Both the position numbers and the translations under genes were made by a program. Below are positions 14,102-20,190 of a stretch of 31,154 nucleotides of DNA, piece by piece. Numbering within the stretch: the first letter of the stretch is position 1; the number at the start of each line of letters is the position of its first letter. The notes beneath the pieces were generated by a model. The model was given only the letters and a program-made list of their open reading frames with translations. It had not been told where the DNA came from and ran no database searches. This DNA comes from a virus, in IMG/VR virus record IMGVR_UViG_3300017717_000038, positions 1 through 31,154 of that record; one strand, written 5' to 3'.

Positions 14102-14337
14102 TATGAAAAATCTGCTTTCGTTTGGTTAGCATCTTTTTTATAAGGCTCACTAACTTTTATAGAAATATCAGGTTGAGTATCTTTTTTCTTATCTACATTT
14201 AACCATGAAGCTAGATCCCATTGCTTACCATTAGCATCAGTAAATTTACCGATGTAGTGAGGATATTTTACTCCTGGTTTATCATCTTCTTTAGGTTGTC
14301 TTTTCCATAACGCACCTGAATTATTATAATCAGCCAT
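14101..14337 (-). CDS. DUF736-like protein
   Basis: This encodes 78 aa. MADYNNSGALWKRQ, then HYIGKFTDANGKQWDLASWL and the SIKVSEPY block reproduce the pattern NNSGALWK...YxG...G...LaaW...slkv..p of DUF736 and related short phage proteins. These are small beta-barrel-like proteins found with recombination or plasmid genes and may bind single-stranded DNA. Here it lies directly downstream of the annealing-type protein, which supports that reading. Confidence 0.65.
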   Translation of the reverse strand: MADYNNSGALWKRQPKEDDKPGVKYPHYIGKFTDANGKQWDLASWLNVDKKKDTQPDISIKVSEPYKKDANQTKADFS

Positions 14338-14974
14338 TGTTGTTTTTCCTTTTTGTTTGATTGTTTTGTATTTGTATTTTTAGTTTGTCGTATTCTGTTG
14401 TAACTCTTAACTGTTGTATTGGATCAAGTGAGATCGATATAAGATCATCTTTGTATTCTGCTCTCATAGGATTTAATTTTTTTTCAAAATCATTTTGAGA
14501 TTTAGATAATGCAGCTACATTTCTTAATTGGCTAATCCAACCATCAGATAATTGTTCTTTATTAGATTCCAGAACTGCTGGTTTTTTTTGAGTAGTTGCT
14601 GGTTTTAAAAATTGCTCCATTTCTTCAGCAGTTGCAAGTTCATCTCCAAAAAATCCTAATATACTAAGTCCTCTACCAATACTCACAGTTTGTTGTTTCT
14701 CAAATTCCTTATCTGAATTTTTCATTTGTTTGCTTTCACCTACACTCACTAACTTGTCATCTAAATAAATAGATGCTTTAAATTTATGTGAACCATTAGA
14801 CAATTCTGTACTTGTAGTTTGAATAGACATTCTTTCTCCAAAATAATCTCTTACAAATTTTATACGATAAGGAACTGTTAGATATTTTCCTTTAGCTCCC
14901 AAGTTTGCATAATCATTATCATTTATATTTTTTCTAAATTCTTTTATTGCATCTACTAATGTTCGGTCTTTCAT
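14330..14974 (-). CDS. Putative single-strand annealing protein
   Basis: This encodes 214 aa. Residues 26-112 hold the pattern KGKYLTVPYRIKFVRDYFGE, then SIQTTSTELSNGSHKFKASI and EKQQTVSIGRGLSILGFFGDE. This is the 'rigid fold with ...aeTxAiGRaLa.lG' signature I associate with phage Rad52/Sak/Erf-type annealing proteins. Residues beyond 115 are a variable polar tail. It sits between DUF736 and, two genes away, a RecB-like nuclease, forming a Red-like recombination pair. Assignment rests on pattern and neighbours. Confidence 0.6.
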   Translation of the reverse strand: MKDRTLVDAIKEFRKNINDNDYANLGAKGKYLTVPYRIKFVRDYFGERMSIQTTSTELSNGSHKFKASIYLDDKLVSVGESKQMKNSDKEFEKQQTVSIGRGLSILGFFGDELATAEEMEQFLKPATTQKKPAVLESNKEQLSDGWISQLRNVAALSKSQNDFEKKLNPMRAEYKDDLISISLDPIQQLRVTTEYDKLKIQIQNNQTKRKNNNG

Positions 14975-15204
14975 ATAATTCCTTTAGTTCTTAGATCCTC
15001 AATTGGGTTTGTGTACTTTTCATCATTGTGTTGTAGTCCTAATTTTTCTTTTAAAATTTTTATTTGTTTATCTTTTTTTTCTATTTCTATTTTATTATTT
15101 TTTATCTCTACTCTAAGCATCCCATTTTTTTCCTGGTGTGCTTTTTCAAGAGCTTCTAAATCTTTAATTCTTTGTTGCAATGCAACCAGTATTCCCTCAC
15201 TCAT
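14971..15204 (-). CDS. Coiled-coil hypothetical protein
   Basis: This encodes 77 aa. Residues 5-57 form one long charged helix (VALQQRIKDLEALEKAHQEK, IEIEKKDKQIKILKEKLG). There is no other domain. It overlaps both neighbours by 4-8 nt inside the recombination operon, so it may bridge the nuclease and the annealing protein, which is speculation. Confidence 0.6.
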   Translation of the reverse strand: MSEGILVALQQRIKDLEALEKAHQEKNGMLRVEIKNNKIEIEKKDKQIKILKEKLGLQHNDEKYTNPIEDLRTKGII

Positions 15205-16072
15205 AATAACCTCTAAATCTTTTTACAATGTCAGGATCAACACCTTTCCACCAAAATCCACCCTTACGAATTTCAGAAAAATCAGGTCGTACTAAAAGAG
15301 CTAATGTTTTTAAATCACCATCTGCTAATTGTAATTTTTTCTCCCAGCATCTTTGATAAGTAATTAATTCATCATAATATTTTTTAATGCTGTCAGGCTG
15401 AAGTTCATTACAATTATCTGAAGTAAATAAAACTTTATCGCTATCACTAGCATAAGTTAAAAATGGTTTATGTTTTGGAAGCAGCTGATTATATAAAGCT
15501 ATTTGTAAACAATCAGAATGAAATGGAACTACAGGACATTTTTTCTTAGAATAAGAATGGCCATTTTTTGTTTTAGTTAATGTACCAAAAACATTTTTTA
15601 TATCTCCAAAATATTTAGATCCTACTAAATCTATATAAGCTAAAAAATAAGTTCCAATTCTACCTTGCTGATCCCAATGAGTATATTCTTTTTCATCTTC
15701 CCAGTTTTTATCTTTTACTGCTTTAATATTTTCTAAATGATTAGAAGAAATAGACTCTAAATTTTGTAGTATAAAATTAAACTTAAGTGAATCTTTTGTA
15801 TCAATACCTTTAAAGCTAACAAATTTTTTTTGATATTCAATTACAACATCTTTTAATTTTGCATTATGACATAAAACTTTTTGCACAACTTCATGTACTA
15901 TTGTTCCACCCTGAAATGAGCTTACTTTAGGTTGGTTCATTTTTTCTTTAGGAGTCATGACTAGATAATTTCTAAAACGAATATCGTCAGGAATAGTATT
16001 CTGTGATTTGGAAGTATGTTTTAATCCAAACTTTGTATAACAATCATCAATAATATTGATTCGTTTGTTCAT
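15197..16072 (-). CDS. RecB-like PD-(D/E)XK exonuclease
   Basis: This encodes 291 aa. The motifs of a RecB/Cas4-type nuclease appear in order: H60 (GGTIVHEVVQKV), D148 (FLAYIDLVGS), D157-I-K159 (YFGDIKNVFG) and Q190...Y194 (DCLQIALYNQL). It would degrade one strand of double-stranded DNA to feed the annealing protein. It is the first gene of the leftward early operon. Its promoter, with the shared operator word, lies at 16112-16132. No obvious Shine-Dalgarno precedes the ATG. Confidence 0.8.
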   Translation of the reverse strand: MNKRINIIDDCYTKFGLKHTSKSQNTIPDDIRFRNYLVMTPKEKMNQPKVSSFQGGTIVHEVVQKVLCHNAKLKDVVIEYQKKFVSFKGIDTKDSLKFNFILQNLESISSNHLENIKAVKDKNWEDEKEYTHWDQQGRIGTYFLAYIDLVGSKYFGDIKNVFGTLTKTKNGHSYSKKKCPVVPFHSDCLQIALYNQLLPKHKPFLTYASDSDKVLFTSDNCNELQPDSIKKYYDELITYQRCWEKKLQLADGDLKTLALLVRPDFSEIRKGGFWWKGVDPDIVKRFRGYYE

Positions 16073-16111
16073 GAATCATAATTAACAAATGTATAGCTCA
16101 AAGGCAACACA

Positions 16112-16132
16112 ATTATCACTCAACGTAATTAA
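16112..16132 (-). promoter_or_regulatory. Promoter/operator of the leftward recombination operon
   Basis: On the minus strand TTAATTACGTTGAGT is followed by GATAAT, a good -10. A start near 16105 would give a leader of about 33 nt. The region 16073-16186 otherwise holds nothing coding that I can support. The word matches that at 20124-20144 at most positions. Confidence 0.55.
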
Positions 16133-16186
16133 ATTATCTAGGCAAAACTAACTTGTAGGTTGGGTAAGCTTTATAATTTTTTAAAA

Positions 16187-16903
16187 TTAATAATCCCAAT
16201 AAGATGGATAAACAGTAGATAAAATTCTTGTACTCCACTTTAGTTTTATATCCTCAGCTAAAAACTTAATTGTTTTTCCTGTAGATATAGAAACATCTAA
16301 AATATCATAATTGCCATTGCTTTTAGGTTCAATTACACCAAGATAAATTATTTTACTTTTTAAATCCTGGCAAAAACCTAACCTGTTATCACAATTTATA
16401 TTTATTATATTTATAGGTTTAAAAATTCTAATCATACCATTTACAGCTGGTATTCTTGAAATGATACCCTCACAACCTAAATACCTTATTGGTATAGAGC
16501 ATTTTTTTATATTTTTTCTCTCAAATAATTTTATTTGACCATTGCCAAAACTTTCACCAATAATATCTACATAAGCTGAGTTACCTAAAAAAAAATTTAA
16601 AGCTATGTGAGGATCTCCATTAATTCTAAATTTATTGAAATAAGTTGATAAATCAGTTGCAAGTTCTACAATACCAAAATAACCTGGAGCATCTTTAGGT
16701 TTATTAATTAATCTTGAAATTTTTACCCTCATTGTTGCTTGTTCTTTTTTTGGGTAAGTATCTTTTATGAAATCATCTGTAGTTTTTTTATATCTTTTTT
16801 TTAAAAATTCTAATCCCTCTTTTCTAAAAATAGAATGTTTCATTTTAATTCCAATTGATTGAGTGTAACTTAAAAGACGTTTAGTTTCAATTGAGTTGCT
16901 CAT
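16187..16903 (-). CDS. Candidate phage repressor (CI-like position)
   Basis: This encodes 238 aa. Residues 25-75 could fold as a helical DNA-binding part (LEFLKKRYKKTTDDFIKDTY, then QATMRVKISRLINKPKDAP). The C-terminal 110 residues are beta-rich with IYLGVIEPKSNGNYDILDVS and end LKWSTRILSTVYPSYWDY, a style seen in the C-terminal domain of S24-like phage repressors. The catalytic Ser-Lys pair of S24 peptidases is not evident. It is the only leftward gene from the divergent switch at 16904-16969 and would be translated from a leader of only 2-3 nt, as lambda cI is from its maintenance promoter. Function is inferred mainly from position. Confidence 0.5.
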   Translation of the reverse strand: MSNSIETKRLLSYTQSIGIKMKHSIFRKEGLEFLKKRYKKTTDDFIKDTYPKKEQATMRVKISRLINKPKDAPGYFGIVELATDLSTYFNKFRINGDPHIALNFFLGNSAYVDIIGESFGNGQIKLFERKNIKKCSIPIRYLGCEGIISRIPAVNGMIRIFKPINIININCDNRLGFCQDLKSKIIYLGVIEPKSNGNYDILDVSISTGKTIKFLAEDIKLKWSTRILSTVYPSYWDY

Positions 16904-16969
16904 ATATTTACACAGTTAATTTAACTTATCTTGGTTGTCAAGTTAATTAAGCTGAGCTATAACTGATAT
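16904..16969. promoter_or_regulatory. Divergent genetic switch with overlapping -35 boxes and operators
   Basis: Rightward: TTGTCA (16935-16940), 17 nt, TATAAC (16958-16963), start near 16970, the ATG itself. Leftward: TTGACA (16941-16936), 17 nt, TAACTG (16918-16913), start near 16905, 2-3 nt before the ATG at 16903. The two -35 boxes share TTGTCAA, so polymerases exclude each other. A 13-bp palindrome AGTTAATTTAACT (16914-16926) covers the leftward -10, and AGTTAATTAAGCT (16941-16953), within the shared operator word, covers the rightward spacer. TTAACTT (16921) also pairs with AAGTTAA (16940). Confidence 0.65.
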
Positions 16970-17176
16970 ATGAAAAATAAAAATTTCTTTACAGGCAAAC
17001 TTATAAAATTACCTACAATAAAGTCTTTAAAAGAAAAAATTTGTAAAAAGATATTAAAAATCAATAAGAATTTCAATATTTGCTTAAAAAAAATTAATCA
17101 ATTTAAGGCTTATATTTTCTCTTATTTTAAAAAATTACATAAACTAAAACGAATCATTGCAACAAAAATACACTAA
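16970..17176 (+). CDS. 68-aa very basic protein, first gene of the rightward early operon
   Basis: Lysine makes up about a quarter of the product (MKNKNFFTGKLIKLPTIKSL, KEKICKKILKINKNFNICLK, YIFSYFKKLHKLKRI). No Shine-Dalgarno is present and transcription from the promoter above starts at or within 1-2 nt of the ATG, so the mRNA is probably leaderless. It occupies the position of cro in lambda, but I see no clear helix-turn-helix. The MKNK start resembles the miniproteins at 13171 and 19964. Confidence 0.5.
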   Translation: MKNKNFFTGKLIKLPTIKSLKEKICKKILKINKNFNICLKKINQFKAYIFSYFKKLHKLKRIIATKIH

Positions 17177-17180
17177 ATGA

Positions 17181-17384
17181 ATGAATTTAATTTTTATATT
17201 TTTAAGTTTTGCAAATGGTGAAATAGCAAAAATTCCAGTTACTTATGTAAGCAAACAGATTACCTGTCAGGTTGCATTACAAAAAACTGCTGTAATTGAG
17301 CAATCACCAAAAGGTGTTTCTTATAAAGGCAGAAAAGTTGCAGCTCATTATTGCAAAGACCCAAAAGGAAAATGGGTCGATTAA
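17181..17384 (+). CDS. Small exported-like two-cysteine protein
   Basis: This encodes 67 aa. A short signal-like start (MNLIFIFLSFANGEIA) is followed by ITCQVALQKTAVIEQ, a charged middle, and KVAAHYCKDPKGKW. Two cysteines about 35 residues apart suggest one disulfide outside the cytoplasm. It resembles the late proteins at 7375 and 9050 in plan. It is coupled to the next gene by a one-base overlap (TAATG). Confidence 0.55.
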   Translation: MNLIFIFLSFANGEIAKIPVTYVSKQITCQVALQKTAVIEQSPKGVSYKGRKVAAHYCKDPKGKWVD

Positions 17385-17884
17385 TGGAAGTAGAATTAGA
17401 TCTTTATGAAATGACTACTGCTGCTAACACAGGATTGTTGAGAGTTTTTGAATCAATAAAGCATAATCAAAGTTGGGGTTATAATTACTCAGGATCTTTA
17501 ACCGATCAAATGACTAAAAGTATTAGTGGCTGCCTTGCTGAAGTTGCAGTTGCTAAATATTTAAAAATACCATTTGAGTATCATTGCAATGTTGGTGGTG
17601 TTCCTGACATTATTTATAAAGATTTAAAGATCCAGGTCAGATCTCAGCTGCCAAAGAAAAATAATAGTTTAATTATTAGACCAAAAGCAGCAACTAATGA
17701 GATCTATGTATATGTATTAGATAGAGCTCCAAAATTTATTATTAAGGGTTTTATAAATAGTTCAGTAGTTTTAGGCAAAGATAAATATTTGACAGATTTT
17801 GGTTTAGATCGACCCAAATGTTTTTCTATACCATTACAAATTCTTACTCCCATTTTTTTATTAAAAGATAGCAACTGGAATTAA
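17384..17884 (+). CDS. PD-(D/E)XK-fold nuclease-like protein
   Basis: This encodes 166 aa from ATG 17384, which overlaps the previous stop. An ATG at 17351 would extend into it. The fold core is visible: E53 in SGCLAEVAVAKYLKI, D75 in GGVPDIIYK and Q84-V-R86 in LKIQVRSQL. The usual lysine of ExK is Arg here, so activity may be altered. It may recognise DNA in early infection. The second PD-(D/E)XK gene of the window (6612) is a different subfamily. Confidence 0.65.
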   Translation: MEVELDLYEMTTAANTGLLRVFESIKHNQSWGYNYSGSLTDQMTKSISGCLAEVAVAKYLKIPFEYHCNVGGVPDIIYKDLKIQVRSQLPKKNNSLIIRPKAATNEIYVYVLDRAPKFIIKGFINSSVVLGKDKYLTDFGLDRPKCFSIPLQILTPIFLLKDSNWN

Positions 17885-17886
17885 TT

Positions 17887-18195
17887 ATGAAACATCCTAA
17901 TATATATGGTGATTTTAAAACTTGCATGAAATGTGGTGGTCATGCAGATCTTATAGATAAATGTTTAAAGACAGAAAAAATCAGACATTTTTGTGCTGAT
18001 TGCTGGGCATTAAGATTTTTAAAACACTCAATAGCAGCTTATGGAAAATACTTAGATAAAAAAGAATTAAAAGAAGAACAGGAATGGCTTGGTGCTGAAC
18101 CAGTAAAAGAGGATCATGAATATTTAGGTGGTAAAGCTTATAAAGTGTTTTTATCATTTTTTCAGAAAGGAAATAATGATTCCATTTCCAAATAA
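17887..18195 (+). CDS. Zinc-finger-like hypothetical protein
   Basis: This encodes 102 aa. C13-x2-C16 (KTCMKCGGHADL) and a later C36/C39 pair (RHFCADCWALRF) make a four-cysteine zinc ribbon. The remainder is a charged helix (YGKYLDKKELKEEQEWLGAE). It overlaps the start of the methyltransferase gene by 20 nt, so the two are probably co-regulated. Function is not recognised. Confidence 0.65.
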   Translation: MKHPNIYGDFKTCMKCGGHADLIDKCLKTEKIRHFCADCWALRFLKHSIAAYGKYLDKKELKEEQEWLGAEPVKEDHEYLGGKAYKVFLSFFQKGNNDSISK

Positions 18196-18715
18196 AAAAT
18201 ATGAAATTATTTATGCAGATCCAGCCTGGAATTTTAAAAGTTATTCTAAAAAGGGTGACAAAAAAAATGCTAACCAACATTATGATTGCATGGGATTTAA
18301 CGATATATGCAATTTGCCTGTTTGTGATATTGCTGGTTTGGATTGTACACTTTTTATTTGGGTTACTGACCCATTTCTTGAGAGGTCTTTTGAAGTGATT
18401 AAAAAATGGGGTTTTACATATAAGACAGTTGCATTTACTTGGGCTAAAAGAAATAAAAAATCCGACTCCTATTTTACTGGTTTAGGTTATTACACAAGAG
18501 CAAATCCTGAAATGTGTTTATTAGCAACTAAGGGTAAGCCAAAAAGATATTCAAAATCGGTCAAGCAGCTGGTGGTTTCAAAACTTAGAGAACACTCTAG
18601 GAAGCCTGACAGAATTAGAAATGACATTGTAGAGCTAAGTGGTGATCTACCAAGAATAGAATTATTTGCCAGGCAAAAAGCTGATGGCTGGGATAGTTGG
18701 GGTAACGAAATATGA
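18176..18715 (+). CDS. MT-A70-family adenine methyltransferase
   Basis: This encodes 179 aa from ATG 18176, chosen because GAAAGGAAATA precedes it. The ATG at 18128 is less supported. The catalytic motif DPAW at residues 15-18 (YADPAWNFKSYS) is a variant of DPPW, and FIWVTDPFL, FTYKTVAFTWAKRN, GLGYYTRANPEMCLLATKGK and KPDRIRNDIVELSG follow in family order. It methylates N6 of adenine in DNA, likely to protect phage DNA or mark it. It overlaps the next gene by 4 nt (ATGA). Confidence 0.85.
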   Translation: MIPFPNKKYEIIYADPAWNFKSYSKKGDKKNANQHYDCMGFNDICNLPVCDIAGLDCTLFIWVTDPFLERSFEVIKKWGFTYKTVAFTWAKRNKKSDSYFTGLGYYTRANPEMCLLATKGKPKRYSKSVKQLVVSKLREHSRKPDRIRNDIVELSGDLPRIELFARQKADGWDSWGNEI

Positions 18716-19113
18716 TATTTTTTGAAAAATTTGACAAGGATCTATTAAATAACAAGAATCTTACTGCTAATGAAAAGGTCATATATATCATTTGCAAATC
18801 TTTTGAGAACGCACCAAATGGCTGCCGAATTTCACATCAATATTTATTAGATAGAACTGGAATTAAAACAAAGCACAAACTGATTAAATGCCTGGACAGA
18901 TTAACGATGTTTGGGATGTTGGCTAGAAAACAAATAGGTCAAGGTACTTGCCATTATGTTTTTGAGAAGAATCAGATGCAGCATTATATCAAACACAACT
19001 TAAATAAGAGAAGTAAAATATCTAGGTCAAAAAATCGTACCTCAAGAAAATTATCCAAAGCCTTGCTAGACCCAAAAGTTATTCAGATTCATAAAAAAGG
19101 GGGATCAGTTTGA
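18712..19113 (+). CDS. Replication-initiator-like winged-helix protein
   Basis: This encodes 133 aa. Residues 5-75 have the pattern KDLLNNKNLTANEKVIYIIC, then GCRISHQYLLDRTGIKTKH and LIKCLDRLTMFGMLAR, a HTH_36/O-like winged-helix domain of phage replication initiators. The tail is basic (KRSKISRSKNRTSRKL). Tandem repeats begin 2 nt before its stop and extend about 70 nt further, which strengthens an origin-binding role. No helicase loader is found beside it. Confidence 0.65.
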   Translation: MIFFEKFDKDLLNNKNLTANEKVIYIICKSFENAPNGCRISHQYLLDRTGIKTKHKLIKCLDRLTMFGMLARKQIGQGTCHYVFEKNQMQHYIKHNLNKRSKISRSKNRTSRKLSKALLDPKVIQIHKKGGSV

Positions 19114-19184
19114 AGTGTTGTTTTCTTCATTTCGAAGTGTTGTTTTCGACACTTAATATATACCTAAGATATATATACTTAAGA
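19112..19184. repeat. Iteron-like tandem repeats, candidate replication origin
   Basis: GAAGTGTTGTTTTC occurs at 19112-19125 and 19134-19147 (22-nt period). Immediately after, TATATACCTAAGA (19157-19169) and TATATACTTAAGA (19172-19184) repeat with a 15-nt period in an AT-only stretch. Arms AAGTGT and ACACTT around the second copy form a hairpin. Two repeat types followed by easily melted DNA, next to an initiator-like gene, is the layout of a phage origin. AAGTGTTG recurs at 20689. Confidence 0.5.
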
Positions 19185-19195
19185 GGGTTATTAAT

Positions 19196-19399
19196 ATGAG
19201 TAAGTTGATAACTTTTAATCCTGATAAGATTATTAAGGAAATAGCTAAACAAAAAAACATATTCTATGCCACCGCTAAAACCAAAAGAATGGCTAATAGA
19301 TCTAAATATGATCTTGAGAAGAAAATTAAAATAGCCAGGAAGAATTTAAGCAAAGACCGATTCAACCAATATATCAAGGAGATCTATGACACCGAATAA
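19196..19399 (+). CDS. 67-aa basic hypothetical protein
   Basis: The product is MSKLITFNPDKIIKEIAKQK, then FYATAKTKRMANRSKYDLEK and NLSKDRFNQYIKEIYDTE. It is helical and lysine-rich with no motif. GAGGGTTATTA lies before the start. It overlaps the next gene by 14 nt. Position just after the putative origin suggests an accessory to replication, nothing more. Confidence 0.5.
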   Translation: MSKLITFNPDKIIKEIAKQKNIFYATAKTKRMANRSKYDLEKKIKIARKNLSKDRFNQYIKEIYDTE

Positions 19400-19808
19400 A
19401 TTCACACCTGAGCAATTAGATAGATATTTACAAATAGCAGCTTTTGTAGATGATAAATTACCCAATCCTATTCCTAAGAATACACCAGCAATGTTTAAGA
19501 TCTTACAAATATTACCTGATAAAAATACCTATAAAGATTCCGACACCTCTACTGCCAAACCTAAAATAATTCCTACTTCAAGACAGATTGGTATATATGA
19601 TTTTATATTGCTGTTAATGCTCCGTACAAAGCCACAGACAAGAGAACTGGTCTATCTTAAGAACTTCCCTCACACTAAAAGTTACAGATCTTTAAAAAGG
19701 CTCTACTTAGATTGTAGTCATGAAAAATTAAGATATATGTATAAGAAAGCATTATTAGAAGCTTGTAAAATTGCTAACATACATTTTAAAGAATTTATAA
19801 ATTTATAA
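19386..19808 (+). CDS. Hypothetical protein, possibly DUF6362-like
   Basis: This encodes 140 aa. The C-terminal half RQIGIYDFILLLMLRTKPQT, RELVYLKNFPHTKSYRSL and LRYMYKKALLEACKIANIHF resembles a small helical protein family in alphaproteobacterial phages (DUF6362) that may bind DNA. The N-terminal half is poorly conserved in appearance. Weak assignment. It is the last gene of the rightward early operon. Confidence 0.5.
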   Translation: MTPNKFTPEQLDRYLQIAAFVDDKLPNPIPKNTPAMFKILQILPDKNTYKDSDTSTAKPKIIPTSRQIGIYDFILLLMLRTKPQTRELVYLKNFPHTKSYRSLKRLYLDCSHEKLRYMYKKALLEACKIANIHFKEFINL

Positions 19809-19853
19809 AATATTTATTTGACAAGTTTACGTTTTTAGAGGAGAAAAAAGATA

Positions 19854-19870
19854 CACTACAAATAGTAGTG
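19854..19870 (+). terminator. Weak hairpin terminator after the rightward early operon
   Basis: CACTAC (19854-19859) pairs with GTAGTG (19865-19870) around AAATA, followed by AATTTTATATTCTTT. This is a modest terminator for transcripts ending at 19808. Confidence 0.4.
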
Positions 19871-19907
19871 AATTTTATATTCTTTCTATTAGTAGTTTTT
19901 TTTCATT

Positions 19908-19960
19908 TTAGGGCAAATAATCTTATTTAAACTCTCTCTTTTTTAAGATTAATGCCCTAA
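19908..19960. other. Long stem-loop, possible terminator or small RNA element
   Basis: TTAGGGCA (19908-19915) pairs with TGCCCTAA (19953-19960), and TAATCTTA (19918-19925) pairs with TAAGATTA (19944-19951), with a small internal loop, giving 16 bp. The 18-nt loop on the plus strand is pyrimidine-rich and contains CTCTCTCTTTTTT. No T-run follows on either strand. It lies between two convergent units (19808 and 19964). Confidence 0.6.
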
Positions 19961-19963
19961 GTC

Positions 19964-20104
19964 CTAATTACACTCTATTGGCTTAAACTCTTGTATTTTG
20001 TGCTTTTTTTGAAGTTTAGGATCTTTTAATATTTGTTTTAGCTTATCTTTTCTCTGATAAACTTTCAAAATATTCAATTTAACAATATTTAACTTATTTT
20101 TCAT
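19964..20104 (-). CDS. 46-aa basic protein with its own operator-type promoter
   Basis: ATG at 20104 follows AGGAG at a good distance (TAGGAGATAATATG), and the stop TAG is at 19964. The product MKNKLNIVKLNILKVYQRKD, KLKQILKDPKLQKKHK and IQEFKPIECN is lysine-rich with one Cys near the end. It is the only leftward gene in this part of the genome. The promoter word at 20124-20144 is shared with the key regulatory units, so it may be a small regulator active with the lysogeny genes. No family is recognised. Confidence 0.55.
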   Translation of the reverse strand: MKNKLNIVKLNILKVYQRKDKLKQILKDPKLQKKHKIQEFKPIECN

Positions 20105-20123
20105 ATTATCTCCTATTGATTCG

Positions 20124-20144
20124 CTTATCACTCAGCTTAACTAA
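20124..20144 (-). promoter_or_regulatory. Promoter/operator of the 46-aa gene, near the late genes
   Basis: On the minus strand TTAGTTAAGCTGAGT is followed by GATAAG as -10. The same DNA lies 47-67 nt before the small terminase ATG on the plus strand, where TTATCA (20125-20130), 16 nt and TAATAT (20147-20152) give a weak late promoter. A protein bound here could repress both directions. Confidence 0.5.
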
Positions 20145-20190
20145 GATAATATTGAATGTAAACCAATTAACAACACAGAATTTAACGAAA

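Noticed and set aside
18128-18175. Longer N-terminus for the MT-A70 protein
   Set aside because: The extension is hydrophobic and unlike the family, and the ATG at 18176 has GAAAGG upstream.
19112-19184. CRISPR array
   Set aside because: Only two copies of each short repeat are present with no spacer pattern, and there are no cas genes. I also saw no array elsewhere in the window.
20116-20190. Longer N-terminus for the small terminase
   Set aside because: It would start inside the promoter/operator region and lacks a ribosome-binding site. The start at 20191 (MANKTKK) fits the family better.
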